Positions 35,585 to 46,129 of a stretch of 64,000 bases of DNA are shown in pieces (within the stretch, counting starts at the first letter, position 1; each line of letters begins with the position of its first letter). Source of the DNA: Brassica napus (lineage: Eukaryota; Streptophyta; Magnoliopsida; Brassicales; Brassicaceae); the NCBI RefSeq assembly GCF_020379485.1, contig NC_063436.1, positions 12,107,389 to 12,171,388 on the forward strand, given 5' to 3'. A program made the position numbers and the translations under genes. The notes beneath the pieces were generated by a model. It had not been told where the DNA came from, did not search any database, and was given only the letters and a program-made list of their open reading frames with translations.

Positions 35585-38224
35585 TCAGTTCTGTGATAGC
35601 TGGAGCAGCTCCAGTGCATCTTGGAGCTTCCCCACTGGCAACACCTTCGTAAGGATGTCTGCCGGATTATACAAAGTTGGTATCTTTGTTACCTTCACCA
35701 ATCCATCTGCTATCAAGTCTCTGATGAAGTGAAACTTCCGAGCAACATGCTTTGTTCTTTCGTGGAACACAGCGTTCTTAGATAGTGCTATTGCACTCTG
35801 AGAGTCGCAAAACACTTCAACTGCTCCTTGATGAAAACCCATCTCATTCATCAATCTCTTAATCCAAACTGCTTCCTTTCCAGCCTCTGCAAGAGCCATA
35901 TACTCTGCTTCTGTTGTAGACAAAGCTACCACCTTCTGTAGACTGGATCTCCAACTGATAGTTCCTCCACCAAGAGTGAAAACATAACCACCCGTTGATC
36001 TCATGTGATCTAACTCCCCACTGAAATCAGAGTCACAGTAACCTCTCAAGACAAACTTCTCTTGTCTTTTAAACACCAGTTTCATCTCTGTAGAACCTTT
36101 GATATACCGCAGAACCCACTTTACTGCTTGCCAGTGCTCCTTCAATGGCTTACTCATGAACCAGCTAATGACTCCAACAGGATAAGCAAGGTCCACTCGT
36201 GTACCTATCATGGCGTACATAATGCTTCCAACGGCACTAGCGTAGGGAACTGACTTCATATCTTCTTCCTGTTCCTTCAGGTCTTTTTCTGTAGCTGCTC
36301 TGAGTTTGAAATGGGCTCCCAGTGGCGTCTGAACCGAGTTGCATTGATCTAGCTTAAAGGTGTCTAACACTTTCAACAAGTAATTTCCTTGAGACAAGGT
36401 TAAGATACCTTTTGATCGATCTCGGTTGATTTCCATTCCTAGGATTCGCTTAGCTTCTCCCATATCTTTCATTTCAAACTCTGTACTGAGTTGGTCTTTG
36501 AGATGTTTGATCTGCTTCATGTCATTTGATGCAATGAGCATATCGTCGACGTACAACAGTAGGTAGACGTATTGGTTCTTGCTTACTTCCTTGAGATAGA
36601 CACAAGTGTCTTGCTCGCTCCTCTTGAATCCTGACTTGACCATGAACAGATCGAACCTCTGGTTCCATAACCTTGGAGACTGTTTCAGACCATACAGAGA
36701 ACGTTTCAACAGACAAACTTTCTCTGGCTTTGACTCCACTTCATACCCCTCTGGCTGACTCATCAGGATGTATTCATCAAGATTTCCATGTAGGAATGCC
36801 GTTTTAACGTCAAGCTGTTCCAGTTCCATGTCAAACTGAGCAACTGCAGCCAACAGCAGACGAATGGAGACATGCTTGACAACCGGACTGAAGATTTCTT
36901 GATAGTCTACACCATGCCTCTGAGAGTATCCCTTGGCTACAAGCCGAGCTTTGAAATACTTCCCATACTTTCTTCTGTAAACCCATCTGCAGCCAATGAT
37001 CTTCTGGTTCTCAGGTTTGTTGACTAGCACAAACGTCTCGTTCTTTTTCTGAGAGACCATTTCATCATCCATGGCTTCCTTCCAGCTTTCCCAGTCCGGA
37101 TCATTCAATGCTTCTTCATAGCTCCTAGGCTCAGGTCTCCCACCATCTTCTGTCATAGCGAGAGCTAAGCCCACAGCATTAGAATCACCATACCTCCTTG
37201 GGGGTCTAGTCTTCCTTTTAGCTCTGTCTCTCACAAGTTGATACTGACTCACATCGACTTCATCATTACCAGAATAGTATTCTTCTTCTGTATCAGTATC
37301 ATCTTGCTCAGAGCTTTCTGATTCAGATTCTCCTTCTGTTTGTGTACCAGACCTCTTTGAACTTTCTCCACCTTCACCTTGACGTGATTCGGTTTCAGGT
37401 TCTGCCATCTCCAGATTAACGGTTACGGCTTGATCTTTCTTTTTCTCTTCACTACCTGAAACTTCCTTCACATCTTTGTAGACTTTGTCTTCTTGAAATA
37501 CCACATTTCGACTGATAACGCACTTTTCTTCATCCAGTAACCATATCCTAAAACCCTTTACTCCTGTAGGATAGCCTAAGAAGACTCCCTTCTTAGCTCT
37601 AGGATTTAGTTTTCCTTGATCAGAGTGCACATAAGAGACACAGCCAAAACGCTTTAGACCACTGTAATCAGGTAACGAGTTTGTCCACTTCTCTTCAGGA
37701 ATGCCAAACTCTAGAGCTGTAGACGGTGACCTGTTGATTAGAAACACTGCAGTTGATGCTGCTTCACCCCAGAACTCCTGCCCCAGACCTGACTCACTTA
37801 ACATACTCCTGACTTTGTTCATGATGGTTCTGTTTAACCTCTCTGCAATACCGTTTTGTTGTGGGGTGTAGGTGCACGTGCGGTGCCTTACAATCCCTTC
37901 CCTTCTGCAGAAACCATCAAACTCGCGGTTACAAAACTCTAACCCATTATCAGTTCTCAACCTCTTCACTTTCTTTCCTGTTTGCAGCTCCACCATCTTC
38001 TTCCATTCTACAAACTTTGTAAAAGCTTCATCTTTCGTCTTCATGAGAAAGAACCAAACTTTTCTTGTGAAATCATCAGTAAAAGTGATAAAGTACTGAC
38101 AATTCCCCAAAGTGTAAGTTACTGATGGCGAGCCCCAGAGATCCGAGTGTATATACTCTAATTTGTCTCTGGTTGTATGCTTTGCTCTCCAAAACTCACT
38201 CGGTGTGCTTTTCCATAAACACAA
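35585..38224 (-). CDS. Copia integrase / reverse transcriptase / RNase H
   Basis: An open frame of about 880 codons on the minus strand. It covers the integrase core (HSDLWG; TDNGLEF; then the GIAERLNRT block with the catalytic acid), an acidic spacer, the reverse transcriptase (KARLVAKGYSQ, QLDVKTAFLHG, YVDDMLIASND with the YVDD site) and RNase H (GYCDSDFSGE, STTEAEYMAL, RTKHVARKFHFIRD). It ends near the purine tract. The frame is continuous with the gag-protease frame except for a one-base loss near 38190, inside the segment following the integrase zinc finger. The codon at 38224 is not a real start; the region is normally part of the polyprotein. Confidence 0.93.
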   Translation of the reverse strand: MCLWKSTPSEFWRAKHTTRDKLEYIHSDLWGSPSVTYTLGNCQYFITFTDDFTRKVWFFLMKTKDEAFTKFVEWKKMVELQTGKKVKRLRTDNGLEFCNREFDGFCRREGIVRHRTCTYTPQQNGIAERLNRTIMNKVRSMLSESGLGQEFWGEAASTAVFLINRSPSTALEFGIPEEKWTNSLPDYSGLKRFGCVSYVHSDQGKLNPRAKKGVFLGYPTGVKGFRIWLLDEEKCVISRNVVFQEDKVYKDVKEVSGSEEKKKDQAVTVNLEMAEPETESRQGEGGESSKRSGTQTEGESESESSEQDDTDTEEEYYSGNDEVDVSQYQLVRDRAKRKTRPPRRYGDSNAVGLALAMTEDGGRPEPRSYEEALNDPDWESWKEAMDDEMVSQKKNETFVLVNKPENQKIIGCRWVYRRKYGKYFKARLVAKGYSQRHGVDYQEIFSPVVKHVSIRLLLAAVAQFDMELEQLDVKTAFLHGNLDEYILMSQPEGYEVESKPEKVCLLKRSLYGLKQSPRLWNQRFDLFMVKSGFKRSEQDTCVYLKEVSKNQYVYLLLYVDDMLIASNDMKQIKHLKDQLSTEFEMKDMGEAKRILGMEINRDRSKGILTLSQGNYLLKVLDTFKLDQCNSVQTPLGAHFKLRAATEKDLKEQEEDMKSVPYASAVGSIMYAMIGTRVDLAYPVGVISWFMSKPLKEHWQAVKWVLRYIKGSTEMKLVFKRQEKFVLRGYCDSDFSGELDHMRSTGGYVFTLGGGTISWRSSLQKVVALSTTEAEYMALAEAGKEAVWIKRLMNEMGFHQGAVEVFCDSQSAIALSKNAVFHERTKHVARKFHFIRDLIADGLVKVTKIPTLYNPADILTKVLPVGKLQDALELLQLSQN

Positions 38225-39669
38225 TCTTCACAAAACTCAAGACCATCGGTCTTACAACGTTGCAGACACCCTTTCTTGGTCAACACTTCAAGACCTTTCT
38301 GACCAATGTGACCAAGCCTGCTGTGCCATAACTTTGTTTCATCTGAGTCTTTGTTGATGGCGTTTGCTTCTCCAGTAATGACCTTTCCTTTGAGTAGATA
38401 TAGCCTATCGGTTTTCACAGCCTTCATCATCACTCTGCAACCTTTGATGACTTTGAGTACTCCTTCTTTTGACTGAAACCAACATCCACCCTCTTCCAAT
38501 GTCCCTAATGAGATGAGATTCTTGGACATTGTTGGAACGTATCTTACGTTGGTTAGTAAGATCGTAGTTCCATCATCATTCTGTATCCTGATACTTCCGA
38601 TTCCCTTTACCACTGAGACAGAGTCGTTTGCCATCTTTACACTGCCTCCATCTGAACTTGAAAGAGATTCAAACCAGTCTTTTCTTGGGGTCATGTGAAA
38701 CGTACATCCAGTGTCAAGAATCCACTTCTCACTGCTCTCATCACTTGTCAGAAAATTTGCTTCAGAAACCATGAGAGACGCTACTTGATACTCATCTCCT
38801 TTTACTGCAGACGCTTCACCCTTCTCTGAAGTATTGAAACCTTTGTTCTTCTCCTTCCAAACAAAGCACTGCTTCTTGAAATGACCCTCTTTGCCACAGA
38901 TCCAACACGTTTTTGCTGCTCCTCTAGACTTTGACCTGCTCTTATGCTTCCCCTTCTCTGACTGTCTTGTTCTTCCTTCAGATCTGCCTCTTTCTTGAAC
39001 CGACAAAGCTTCAGAGTTACTTTTGAGAGCTTTACCGTTCACCCCCAGCTCCAGAGTCTTAGATCTGATAGCTCCAGTGATTTCTTCTAAAGCTAAAGTA
39101 GTCTTACAGTACTTCAGTGTCTCTTTCAGTTGATCGAACTGTCTAGGAAGAGACATGAGTAAGACTATAGCTTGGTCTTCTTCAGGGACCGTGACCTTCA
39201 CGTTCTCAAGGTCTGAAATTAGCTTGAAGAAATCGTTGACATTCTCTTCAATCGATATACTTTCGCTCATCTTGTATGAGTATAACCTCTGTTTCAAGTA
39301 TATACGATTTGGTAGAGACTTTGCCATGAACAGATTGTCAAGTATCCTAAGCATACCTGCAGCAGTCTTCTCCTTTACTATCTTCCTGAGGATGTGGTTC
39401 TCGACGCTCAGGATGATTGTGGATCTAGCCTTCCCTCTCTTCTCCTTCAGGGTTTTGTCGGTGGGTTCTGAAACCTTCGAGACAGGAGTCACAGATCCTC
39501 CACCACTTGCAGGATCTTGGCTTTCAACCGCGACTGTCTCTTCTTCTTCATCTTCCTCCAGACCTTCCATAAGACCCAACAAATCCAAATGCGCCAGCAA
39601 CTTCTCCTTCCAGAGAACATAGTCTCCTTCACCATCAAACTTCTCGACTTCGATCTTTCCCGAAGTCAT
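38158..39669 (-). CDS. Copia gag and protease, N-terminal half of the polyprotein
   Basis: Starts at ATG 39669 (MTSGKIEVEKFDG; the GTG two codons earlier is not needed) and reads about 503 codons. Gag comes first (DYVLWKEKL, LMSLPRQFDQL), then the CCHC zinc knuckle CWICGKEGHFKKQC, the aspartic protease (WILDTGCTFHMT) and the integrase zinc-binding region (LWHSRLGHIGQKGL, CEDCVYGKAHRVSF). The frame ends at a false stop (38158) because of the one-base deletion near 38190. The capsid and protease parts look intact, so only the shift prevents a full polyprotein. Confidence 0.9.
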   Translation of the reverse strand: MTSGKIEVEKFDGEGDYVLWKEKLLAHLDLLGLMEGLEEDEEEETVAVESQDPASGGGSVTPVSKVSEPTDKTLKEKRGKARSTIILSVENHILRKIVKEKTAAGMLRILDNLFMAKSLPNRIYLKQRLYSYKMSESISIEENVNDFFKLISDLENVKVTVPEEDQAIVLLMSLPRQFDQLKETLKYCKTTLALEEITGAIRSKTLELGVNGKALKSNSEALSVQERGRSEGRTRQSEKGKHKSRSKSRGAAKTCWICGKEGHFKKQCFVWKEKNKGFNTSEKGEASAVKGDEYQVASLMVSEANFLTSDESSEKWILDTGCTFHMTPRKDWFESLSSSDGGSVKMANDSVSVVKGIGSIRIQNDDGTTILLTNVRYVPTMSKNLISLGTLEEGGCWFQSKEGVLKVIKGCRVMMKAVKTDRLYLLKGKVITGEANAINKDSDETKLWHSRLGHIGQKGLEVLTKKGCLQRCKTDGLEFCEDCVYGKAHRVSFGEQSIQPETN

Positions 39670-39720
39670 CTTCACGTAGATGCGGAATCACTCAAGAACT
39701 CAGAGAAAAAACAGAACCTG

Positions 39721-39732
39721 GCTCTGATACCA
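39721..39732 (-). other. Primer-binding site (tRNA-iMet)
   Basis: TGGTATCAGAGC on the minus strand, two bases after the 5' LTR end: the usual copia priming site for minus-strand DNA synthesis. Confidence 0.9.
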
Positions 39733-39734
39733 GT

Positions 39735-40264
39735 TGTTGTGATTTAAGCTCAATTTGTCTGTTCTTTACGAGTCTTAAATCTCTCTCTCTCTCTCGTGTT
39801 TGTCTCTCGTGTGTTTGGTTTGATTGTATGTAAAGAAATGAACAGAACACAGCAAATGTTAACGAGTTCAGGCACTTCAACTTCGCCCTACGTCTCGCCG
39901 GGATCTGATGCCCGGAATCCACTAGAATCACTTAGGTTTTATACACTTACAACCACTTGACTCAACCATAGTTTGAAACGGCTAACTTAACCATCGTAGA
40001 CAACTGGAGTGGTCCTCAAGCGTGCTTCCGAGCCGACTTCTTCTTTTGGCTAGAAACAGAACAACTCTGTTCTTCGAGTTGTCTCAACAAATGAGGAAAC
40101 AGAGTCACGCACGCGCCACGCGCTCTTCTTTTCTCCTTCTTGGACCTAACGGTCACTAACCGTCTTTAGATGGGCTTCGCATAAACTCGGCCCAACTTCA
40201 ACACTTAGTCGTCAGAAGAGAAGCTTTCTTGTTCTTCTTCGCAGACTCAAAGACGATTACTACA
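39735..40264 (-). repeat. 5' LTR of the copia element
   Basis: 530 bp, TG...CA, followed by the GGAGG target duplication. As the transcription-side LTR it should hold the element's promoter; no clear TATA box was chosen. Confidence 0.95.
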
Positions 40265-40269
40265 GGAGG

Positions 40270-40967
40270 AGACAATCTAATGAGCACAATAATCATTTCT
40301 GTTCACATTCGTTCATCCCACTCTTTATTTTTTTACTCAGTCTAATAAAATTTATATTAGGAAGAAAAAAAAACTTTTTAGTTCCTTGGCATTGTTTCAT
40401 TTTTCTACTACATTAAATCTTCTATTGTTACACAACTTGGCTCTCTAAATCTATTCTCCGAACTTATGAAATGACTCCAACTCGAAGTACCTAAAGATAA
40501 CAAGAAGATTTTCACCATGCACACGTGACACGTATATGTAACAACAAACCATTCATCTCTTAACTACCGCCCACCAGTGTCTTTAACCAGTTGACCGAAA
40601 CTCTGTATCTTATACTTTCAAAAACAAAACTCGGCGTGTTAATGTTCACGACCACAAACCGAACTCTGCACACATGAAACCAGTAGGCCAGTTTCAACAA
40701 CGATGCTAATGCAGTGCCTCTTATTTGAATACAAAGACCCATACATTTGAAAACATAAGCAAACAGTTTTCATCATTTTTTTCACCCGCCAAAGTGACCC
40801 ACAGTACTTATTTCTCAAACCAAATAACAAGTAGCAAACTAATCATTTTTGGAACCCCATCCAACAAAAAAACAATATTCACTGTTACATCACCGACTAT
40901 GATTTCCTTTCTTACAAATCATTTTGAGAAACCCACGAACTTTACATATATGTTAACCGCCTACACT
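40270..40967. other. Intergenic, nothing recognised
   Basis: No domain, RNA gene or repeat was recognised between the copia element and the next LTR-like element. Confidence 0.4.
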
Positions 40968-41671
40968 ATTGGGAGATCTAGAAGATCGACCCAAATCCAA
41001 GATCAAGATAAACATGAATATATTAGAATAAGAAACTTATCATTATTTATATTTGCAATATTCCATATTAGTGTAGGAATTAGGTTTAGTCATCATCTCT
41101 ATATAAGCATATGCAAGTCAATTATACTTCTTCCAATTCTATACTCTCATCAATCTTTTTCATAGTATCAGAAGATTCTTTGACCTATTTTTTTTTCTTT
41201 TCTCTCTTCAATATCTACTACTACATCACCGTACTCCTGAAAAAAAAAAGAAGCATGGCAGATATTACTTCTACGTTAACATCATCAACAACTCCTGCTA
41301 TTCTATAGACCCAGTTTGAAGATTTGACTTGAAGACTACGTTCTCAAGCAATTCATCATCCACTTCTACAAGAGCCAACACACTACCTTACTACTCAAAC
41401 AATGGAGCTTTATAAGGCTGTTGCTTCTTCATTCATATCAAAGGAGCCGTTTGTTTCCATTGAAGACAACAAAAGCTGTCACTTCCGGACTACTTTATTA
41501 CGCAAGCAATTGCAGTTGCACAAGCGGCCTTAGCTTCCGCAACATGAACAATCGTCATTGTTTCACAAACCAGTGTTGCTTCCTCTTCGAGTTAATTACT
41601 ACTTCTACTGCTGCGCTTCATCAAGTCGCCACCACTACTACATCTACTACAGCCGCTTGATCAAATTCTAC

Positions 41672-42680
41672 TCACTACAAGAAAACATCGGGATACTGAG
41701 GGAAAAAATCGTCGGTATGTCGTCGGAATAACGCTATTCCGAGGACATACCGACGAAAAAAGTCCTCGGAAATAACTCCTCGGAAATTCATAATTCCTCG
41801 GAATTCCGCCGGAATTTTCCGACGGAATTCCGAGGAAACAAAATTCCGAGGATACTCCGAGGACACGAAGTTCGTCGGAAGGTTCCTCGGAAAATACCGA
41901 GGGAATTCCGATGGCCCAATCCTCGGAAGTTTCGACGAAATATTCCTCGGAATGTTTATCGGAAAATACCGAGGAACATTTGTTCCTCGGACTTTTCCGA
42001 GAAACTCCTCTCCCTCGGAAAATTCCGAGGGAGTGGAGTTTCTCGGAAAATTCCGAGGAACTTTTTCCCTCAGAAAATTCCGAGGAACTTAAAGTTCGTC
42101 GGAATTTGCCGAGGGGAGAAAGTTCCTCGGAATTTTCCGAGGAACTCCATTCCCTCGGAATTTTGAAAAAATTTATTTTTTTTAAAAATTTATTTTTTTT
42201 AAAAATTAATTTTATTTTTAAAAATTAAAATTTTTAAATTTAAAATTAAAATTGAATAAAACATAAAATAAAACATAGTAGATAATATTCAAATTTAAAT
42301 AAAACATTCAGAGTTTTTGGAAAAAAAAAAACTACGGGTCTTGAATGTTCGGGAACGTCTCGTTCGGGTACATCCTCTTCATCATCTCCATCATCTGCTC
42401 GTTCAGCCTCTTCTGGGTCTCATAGCCCGCCTGTTGAGCTGCCATCTGAGTCTCCAACGCAGATATCCGATCATCCTTGTCCTTCAGCTGAGCCGTAAGA
42501 ACTTCTGGATCAACATACGCATGTGGTGCAGAAGAAGGAGCAGCCGACCGGGAGCGACGACCCAAACCGACCAAACGTCCCTTTTTCTTTGGAACCGACT
42601 GAAATATAAATAACCAAGTTTAGATAATTTAAATTGATGATAAAATAAAAATCAAGAAATAATTAAATTGAACTTTTAAA
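41672..42680 (-). mobile_element. CACTA (En/Spm) transposon fragment
   Basis: The left end CACTACAAGAAAACATCGGG is a CACTA terminus. For the next 480 bp the sequence is packed with sub-terminal copies of TCCTCGGAA/TTCCGAGGA in both orientations. From 42574 to 42332 the minus strand reads the tail of a plant CACTA-associated transposase ORF: a basic patch (GLGRRSRS), a coiled coil (LKDKDDRISALETQMAAQQ) and the ending MMKRMYPNETFPNIQDP. No opposite TIR (TTGTAGTG) lies on the right, and most of the coding region is missing. It is a deleted, immobile remnant. Confidence 0.75.
41690..42165. repeat. Array of TCCTCGGAA sub-terminal repeats
   Basis: Many short direct and inverted copies of (T)TCCTCGGAA / TTCCGAGGAA, spaced roughly 10-30 bp. 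In CACTA elements such repeats are transposase-binding sites. Confidence 0.75.
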
Positions 42681-43321
42681 AAAGAAGTACTTCTACTCAA
42701 GCAATCGAGCTTCATCAAGCCGTCGCTTCTTTAGAACCGCATTTGTTTCATTCACGACAACAAGGCCGTCACTTCCGCACTATTTTACTACTACAAATCG
42801 TTGTTGCTTTCTTTTCAAGCAACCACTTCTGTTGGCGCTTTAACAGGCCACACCTACTACTACCACCAAACAAATCGCTGCAAAGTCAACATCATCAAAC
42901 TGTTTGTGGTGCACTTGTTTGTGCATGGTTTCTTAGGTAGCCTTCCATCATAAGAAGCATGAGCTCATGATGGTATAAAGGTATACGTACTTCAACTTAT
43001 TTGGTGACCCCAAAACAAGTGATTTTTCTACCTCGACCTCAACTACATTCAGGAGTTACTTCTACTACCATACTTTGAGATTTTGTCCAATCTCACACGT
43101 GTTATTGGAAGATCTAGAAGATCTACCCAAATCCAAGATCAAGATAAACATGAATATATTAGAATAGGAAACTTATCATTATCGATATTGTAATATTTCA
43201 TATTAGTGTAGGAATTAGGTTTAGTCATCATCCCTATATAAGCATATGCATATTGTACTCTATTCTCGATGAGAGTCAGTTATACTTCTTCCAATTCTAT
43301 ACTCTCATCAATCTTTTTCAC

Positions 43322-44209
43322 CCACTCCATTTATATTTCAGTGTCTCCCTTATCTCAGCTTAATATAGTTCCATTTATCTACACGTTGCTTAATATTATA
43401 AAAGATATTTTTAACTCGGAATGCAAATAACATACTCGCAACTCATCAAGTTCCTCCTCCAGTTGTCTGTCCATCACCTAATCGCGAGCCAAAATAAAAA
43501 TTATATATACACATTTATAACTTTTAATTGCTAATTCATCAAATAAACAACAATAGCTTTTTTTATTGCAACACAAACAACAATAGCTTAAAACAAATAG
43601 TTTTACTAAAATAACAAATACGGGAAAAACGAAATATAAAAAAGCTCAAAAAGAACAATATTTTTCTATAAATAAAAATAATATTTTTAAAATAAATTAT
43701 TATTCTTTGTACTGAAAATAATAAATTAAAAGATGATATATTAATTTTAAACATTTAATTGTAGTATATATTAAATCACTTTTTCGCTTCACAGCAAAAT
43801 AGTGACGACAAGTAAAATTACAATTTATAAACAAAAATATTTTTCAAACAATAAAATATTTTTTATTAAAACAATACAAATATTGCAATAGGAAAATAAA
43901 ACTAATTAAAAAGTATGCATTAATAAAACTTAAGAACAATAATTCAGTGTTTAATTATTTTAAAAATATAAATCAACAACATATAAATTTAAATTCATAT
44001 AATATATTTTGTAAAGATGATAAATATGCATTATATATATTTAAAAATAATAAAAGATTAAATTAAACTAAGAAAACCCGGCGTAGCCACTAGTTTTTTT
44101 AATTATAAAAAAGGGTTATGTACTGTGAACTTGTGAAGCAGAATCTACGAAAACAGAAACATTGAATGGGGGAGTATAGAAATAAATCCTGGCCGTTTCC
44201 ATTCCAAAA
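43322..44209. other. AT-rich spacer with a Helitron-like end
   Basis: Very AT-rich, no gene. At 44078-44093 the plus strand reads CCCGGCGTAGCC-A-CTAG followed by T, a decayed Helitron 3' terminus. No 5' end was located. Confidence 0.45.
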
Positions 44210-44581
44210 ATGCCGTCGTTACGCGTTTTCTTCTCTGGACGCTTTAAAATGCTCGCTGAGATGAAAATGTATGGTCATTTCATTCCTCCTCGGACAACTT
44301 CTCCCTACAGAGTCGCCATCCATCTCCGAGCGCAATTCTCTGAAACCGAAAGGTACTGTTTTTTTTTTTTATTGTCGGCTATAGATAGTTAAGTTACTAG
44401 AGAAAAACCTTATGGGTTGTCACCTTTGGACTTGATCATCATCTTGTGTTCTAGTGATAAACTTCTGAACACTTTCTTTTCGATATTTTCTAGGAGTTAA
44501 TCGAAGTTAATCCTTGTCTGTTTTACGGAGTTGGTAAAAGCTTAACTTTTTTCTCTCTCTCTGCTTACAGCGAAAATGGCT
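44210..44581 (+). other. Possible upstream ORF spanning a leader intron of the F-box gene
   Basis: ATG 44210 opens a frame of 47 codons to a good donor (AAAG-GTACTG, 44351/44352). If joined to the acceptor TTACAG at 44565-44570, the frame reads five more codons and stops at TGA 44579-44581, overlapping the F-box ATG at 44576. The peptide (MPSLRVFFSGRF...) is not recognised. It could be a translational control element or chance. Confidence 0.3.
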
Positions 44582-45691
44582 GAACCTGCAACGAAAGAGA
44601 AGAAGATGATGATACCAGACTGGACTAAGCTCCCTAAAGAGCTGCTTCAGATTGTCACCGATAAAATGAACTGTTTCGAAGTTGTTCATGCTCGCTCCGT
44701 CAGCACCTTGTGGCGATCCGCATTCCCATTTCCGGCTTCCCTGCTGCGCTCAAGCTACTCTCTCCCCACTTATCCTGTCGAGAAGGAAGGCTTGTGCTCC
44801 CTCGAGAAGATTCCTGTCGTCCTCGTCGTTGATGAGTCGGGTTCTGAGTTTTTCATGGGATTAGTAGGCGGAGATGATTCTGCGTATTACATGGAGGCTC
44901 CATCTCCTCTTCAGTGCTCGCTAAGGGTGAAGTTGGAAAAATCTGATCCAACATCGATGAACGTGATCGGCTCCCAGATCTTATCTTTAGGCCATCAGTG
45001 CAGAATAGTTTGTTGGGATCCTAAAGGATTGAGAACAACTTTCCGAAACGCGGCTATTCTTCCGCTAAACGGGGAGGGAGGAAGAGGAGAGTTCGCTGTG
45101 CTTCGTAGCTACTTGGGAACTTTGTTAGTGTTAAAAAGTGCTACAAGGAAGTGGGTGCGGCTTCCGGGAGTTCCACGCTCTTCATGCAATGGCTTGGTCA
45201 CTTTTAGAGGAAGGTTCTATGCTTCTTTCTCTGACAATGACATTTACGTTATCCATCCTTATTCACTGCGAGCAGATCGCCTGATGCCACCTCCAAACAT
45301 GAACAACGGAAGCAATCATCTGATTCCAGCTGGTGATGATGAGCTTTTCCTGGTTAATAAAAGCAAACTTGCTACTGTTCCCAAAACATTTATAGTGAGT
45401 AGGCTGGTGGGTTTAGGATGGGTCGAGGTCGATGATCTGGGAGACCGTGTGTTGTTTCTTAGAAAAGATGCAAATGTCTGCTTCTCGGCTAACCAGCTTC
45501 CTGATGGTTGTGGTGTGACCGGGAACTCGATTTTGTTCAACGCACGACCAGGCGATGAAACCTACTTCTATAAGTATGGACCACCCGACGTTCCAAAAGA
45601 AAACGTGGTGGCTGAATGGAGAAGCTCAAAAGAGAGCCGTGTGAAATTCATTGATTCTCATGAGGCTTATGCTTTCCGGGTTGAGTTTTGA
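44576..45691 (+). CDS. F-box protein with DUF295 (KIB-like) domain
   Basis: A single exon of 371 residues. The F-box lies at about 10-50 (DWTKLPKELLQIVTDKM, then the HARSVSTLWRSA block), followed by a propeller-like region and a C-terminal DUF295 segment (GWVEVDDLGDRVLFL, CFSANQL, NSILFNARPGDETYFY). This pair of domains defines a large, lineage-expanded crucifer family of predicted SCF-ubiquitin-ligase substrate receptors. The ATG at 44576 follows a probable leader intron ending TTACAG at 44570. Members duplicate freely, so a one-to-one Arabidopsis gene cannot be named; similar genes are known near At2g242xx. Substrate unknown. Confidence 0.85.
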   Translation: MAEPATKEKKMMIPDWTKLPKELLQIVTDKMNCFEVVHARSVSTLWRSAFPFPASLLRSSYSLPTYPVEKEGLCSLEKIPVVLVVDESGSEFFMGLVGGDDSAYYMEAPSPLQCSLRVKLEKSDPTSMNVIGSQILSLGHQCRIVCWDPKGLRTTFRNAAILPLNGEGGRGEFAVLRSYLGTLLVLKSATRKWVRLPGVPRSSCNGLVTFRGRFYASFSDNDIYVIHPYSLRADRLMPPPNMNNGSNHLIPAGDDELFLVNKSKLATVPKTFIVSRLVGLGWVEVDDLGDRVLFLRKDANVCFSANQLPDGCGVTGNSILFNARPGDETYFYKYGPPDVPKENVVAEWRSSKESRVKFIDSHEAYAFRVEF

Positions 45692-46075
45692 ATTCTATGT
45701 CTTACTTTGGGTACTTGAGGACATCTTTTGCTTTTGTTTTTCGTTTTGTTTAGATCAAAACAAACCTATCCTATGATTTTAGGTATTGACCTGAAGTCTG
45801 GGGAAAAATGTTTCGCGTATGAACTTTCAGTTTGTTCCATTTTCCTGGAGAAGTTTCCAGCCGTATCAATACTTTCTTGGTTATGTTATGGTCCTTGTAG
45901 ATTATTAATTTGAAAGCATGTAGACTGTACAAGTCTTCCTCTGAAACCTATCTCTTCATTAAATATAGTGCAGCACAACTTTGCTATTTCCTTTTCCTAT
46001 TAGTAATAGTTAACTTTTAATACTATCAAGACTAGCTAAGGAATCCACGGGATATCGCATGGGAGTTCATTTAAA

Positions 46076-46129
<54 letters not shown>

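Larger units (their letters stand above)
34990..40264 (-). mobile_element. Complete Ty1/copia LTR retrotransposon
   Basis: LTRs at 34990-35515 and 39735-40264 both run TG...CA and are flanked by the 5-bp duplication GGAGG (34985-34989 and 40265-40269). On the reverse strand the primer-binding site TGGTATCAGAGC (39732-39721), complementary to initiator-Met tRNA, follows the 5' LTR after two bases. A purine tract (AAGGTGGAGTTT) precedes the 3' LTR. The interior encodes gag, protease, integrase, reverse transcriptase and RNase H in copia order. The LTRs differ by one substitution and two CT units, so the insertion is recent. One frameshift near 38190 breaks the polyprotein. Confidence 0.97.
40968..43321 (+). 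mobile_element. Decayed non-autonomous LTR element with a nested CACTA fragment
   Basis: Two direct repeats of about 200 bp bound it: 40968-41161 and 43111-43321. Each runs from TATTGG-AGATCTAGAAGATC through AGGAATTAGGTTTAGTCATCATC and a TATATAAGC box to CTCATCAATCTTTTTCA. Right after the first copy lies TAGTATCAGAAG, a degenerate initiator-Met primer site, which makes it the 5' LTR. The interior has no gag-pol, only low-complexity sequence about CATCAAGC/GTTGCTTC in two related blocks (41350-41660 and 42690-42900). A CACTA fragment sits between these blocks. LTR divergence is visible by eye, so this element is much older than the copia copy. Confidence 0.65.

Noticed and set aside
41675..42228. 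Short ORFs in both strands over the TCCTCGGAA array
   Set aside because: They arise from repeated motif translation, not from a conserved protein.
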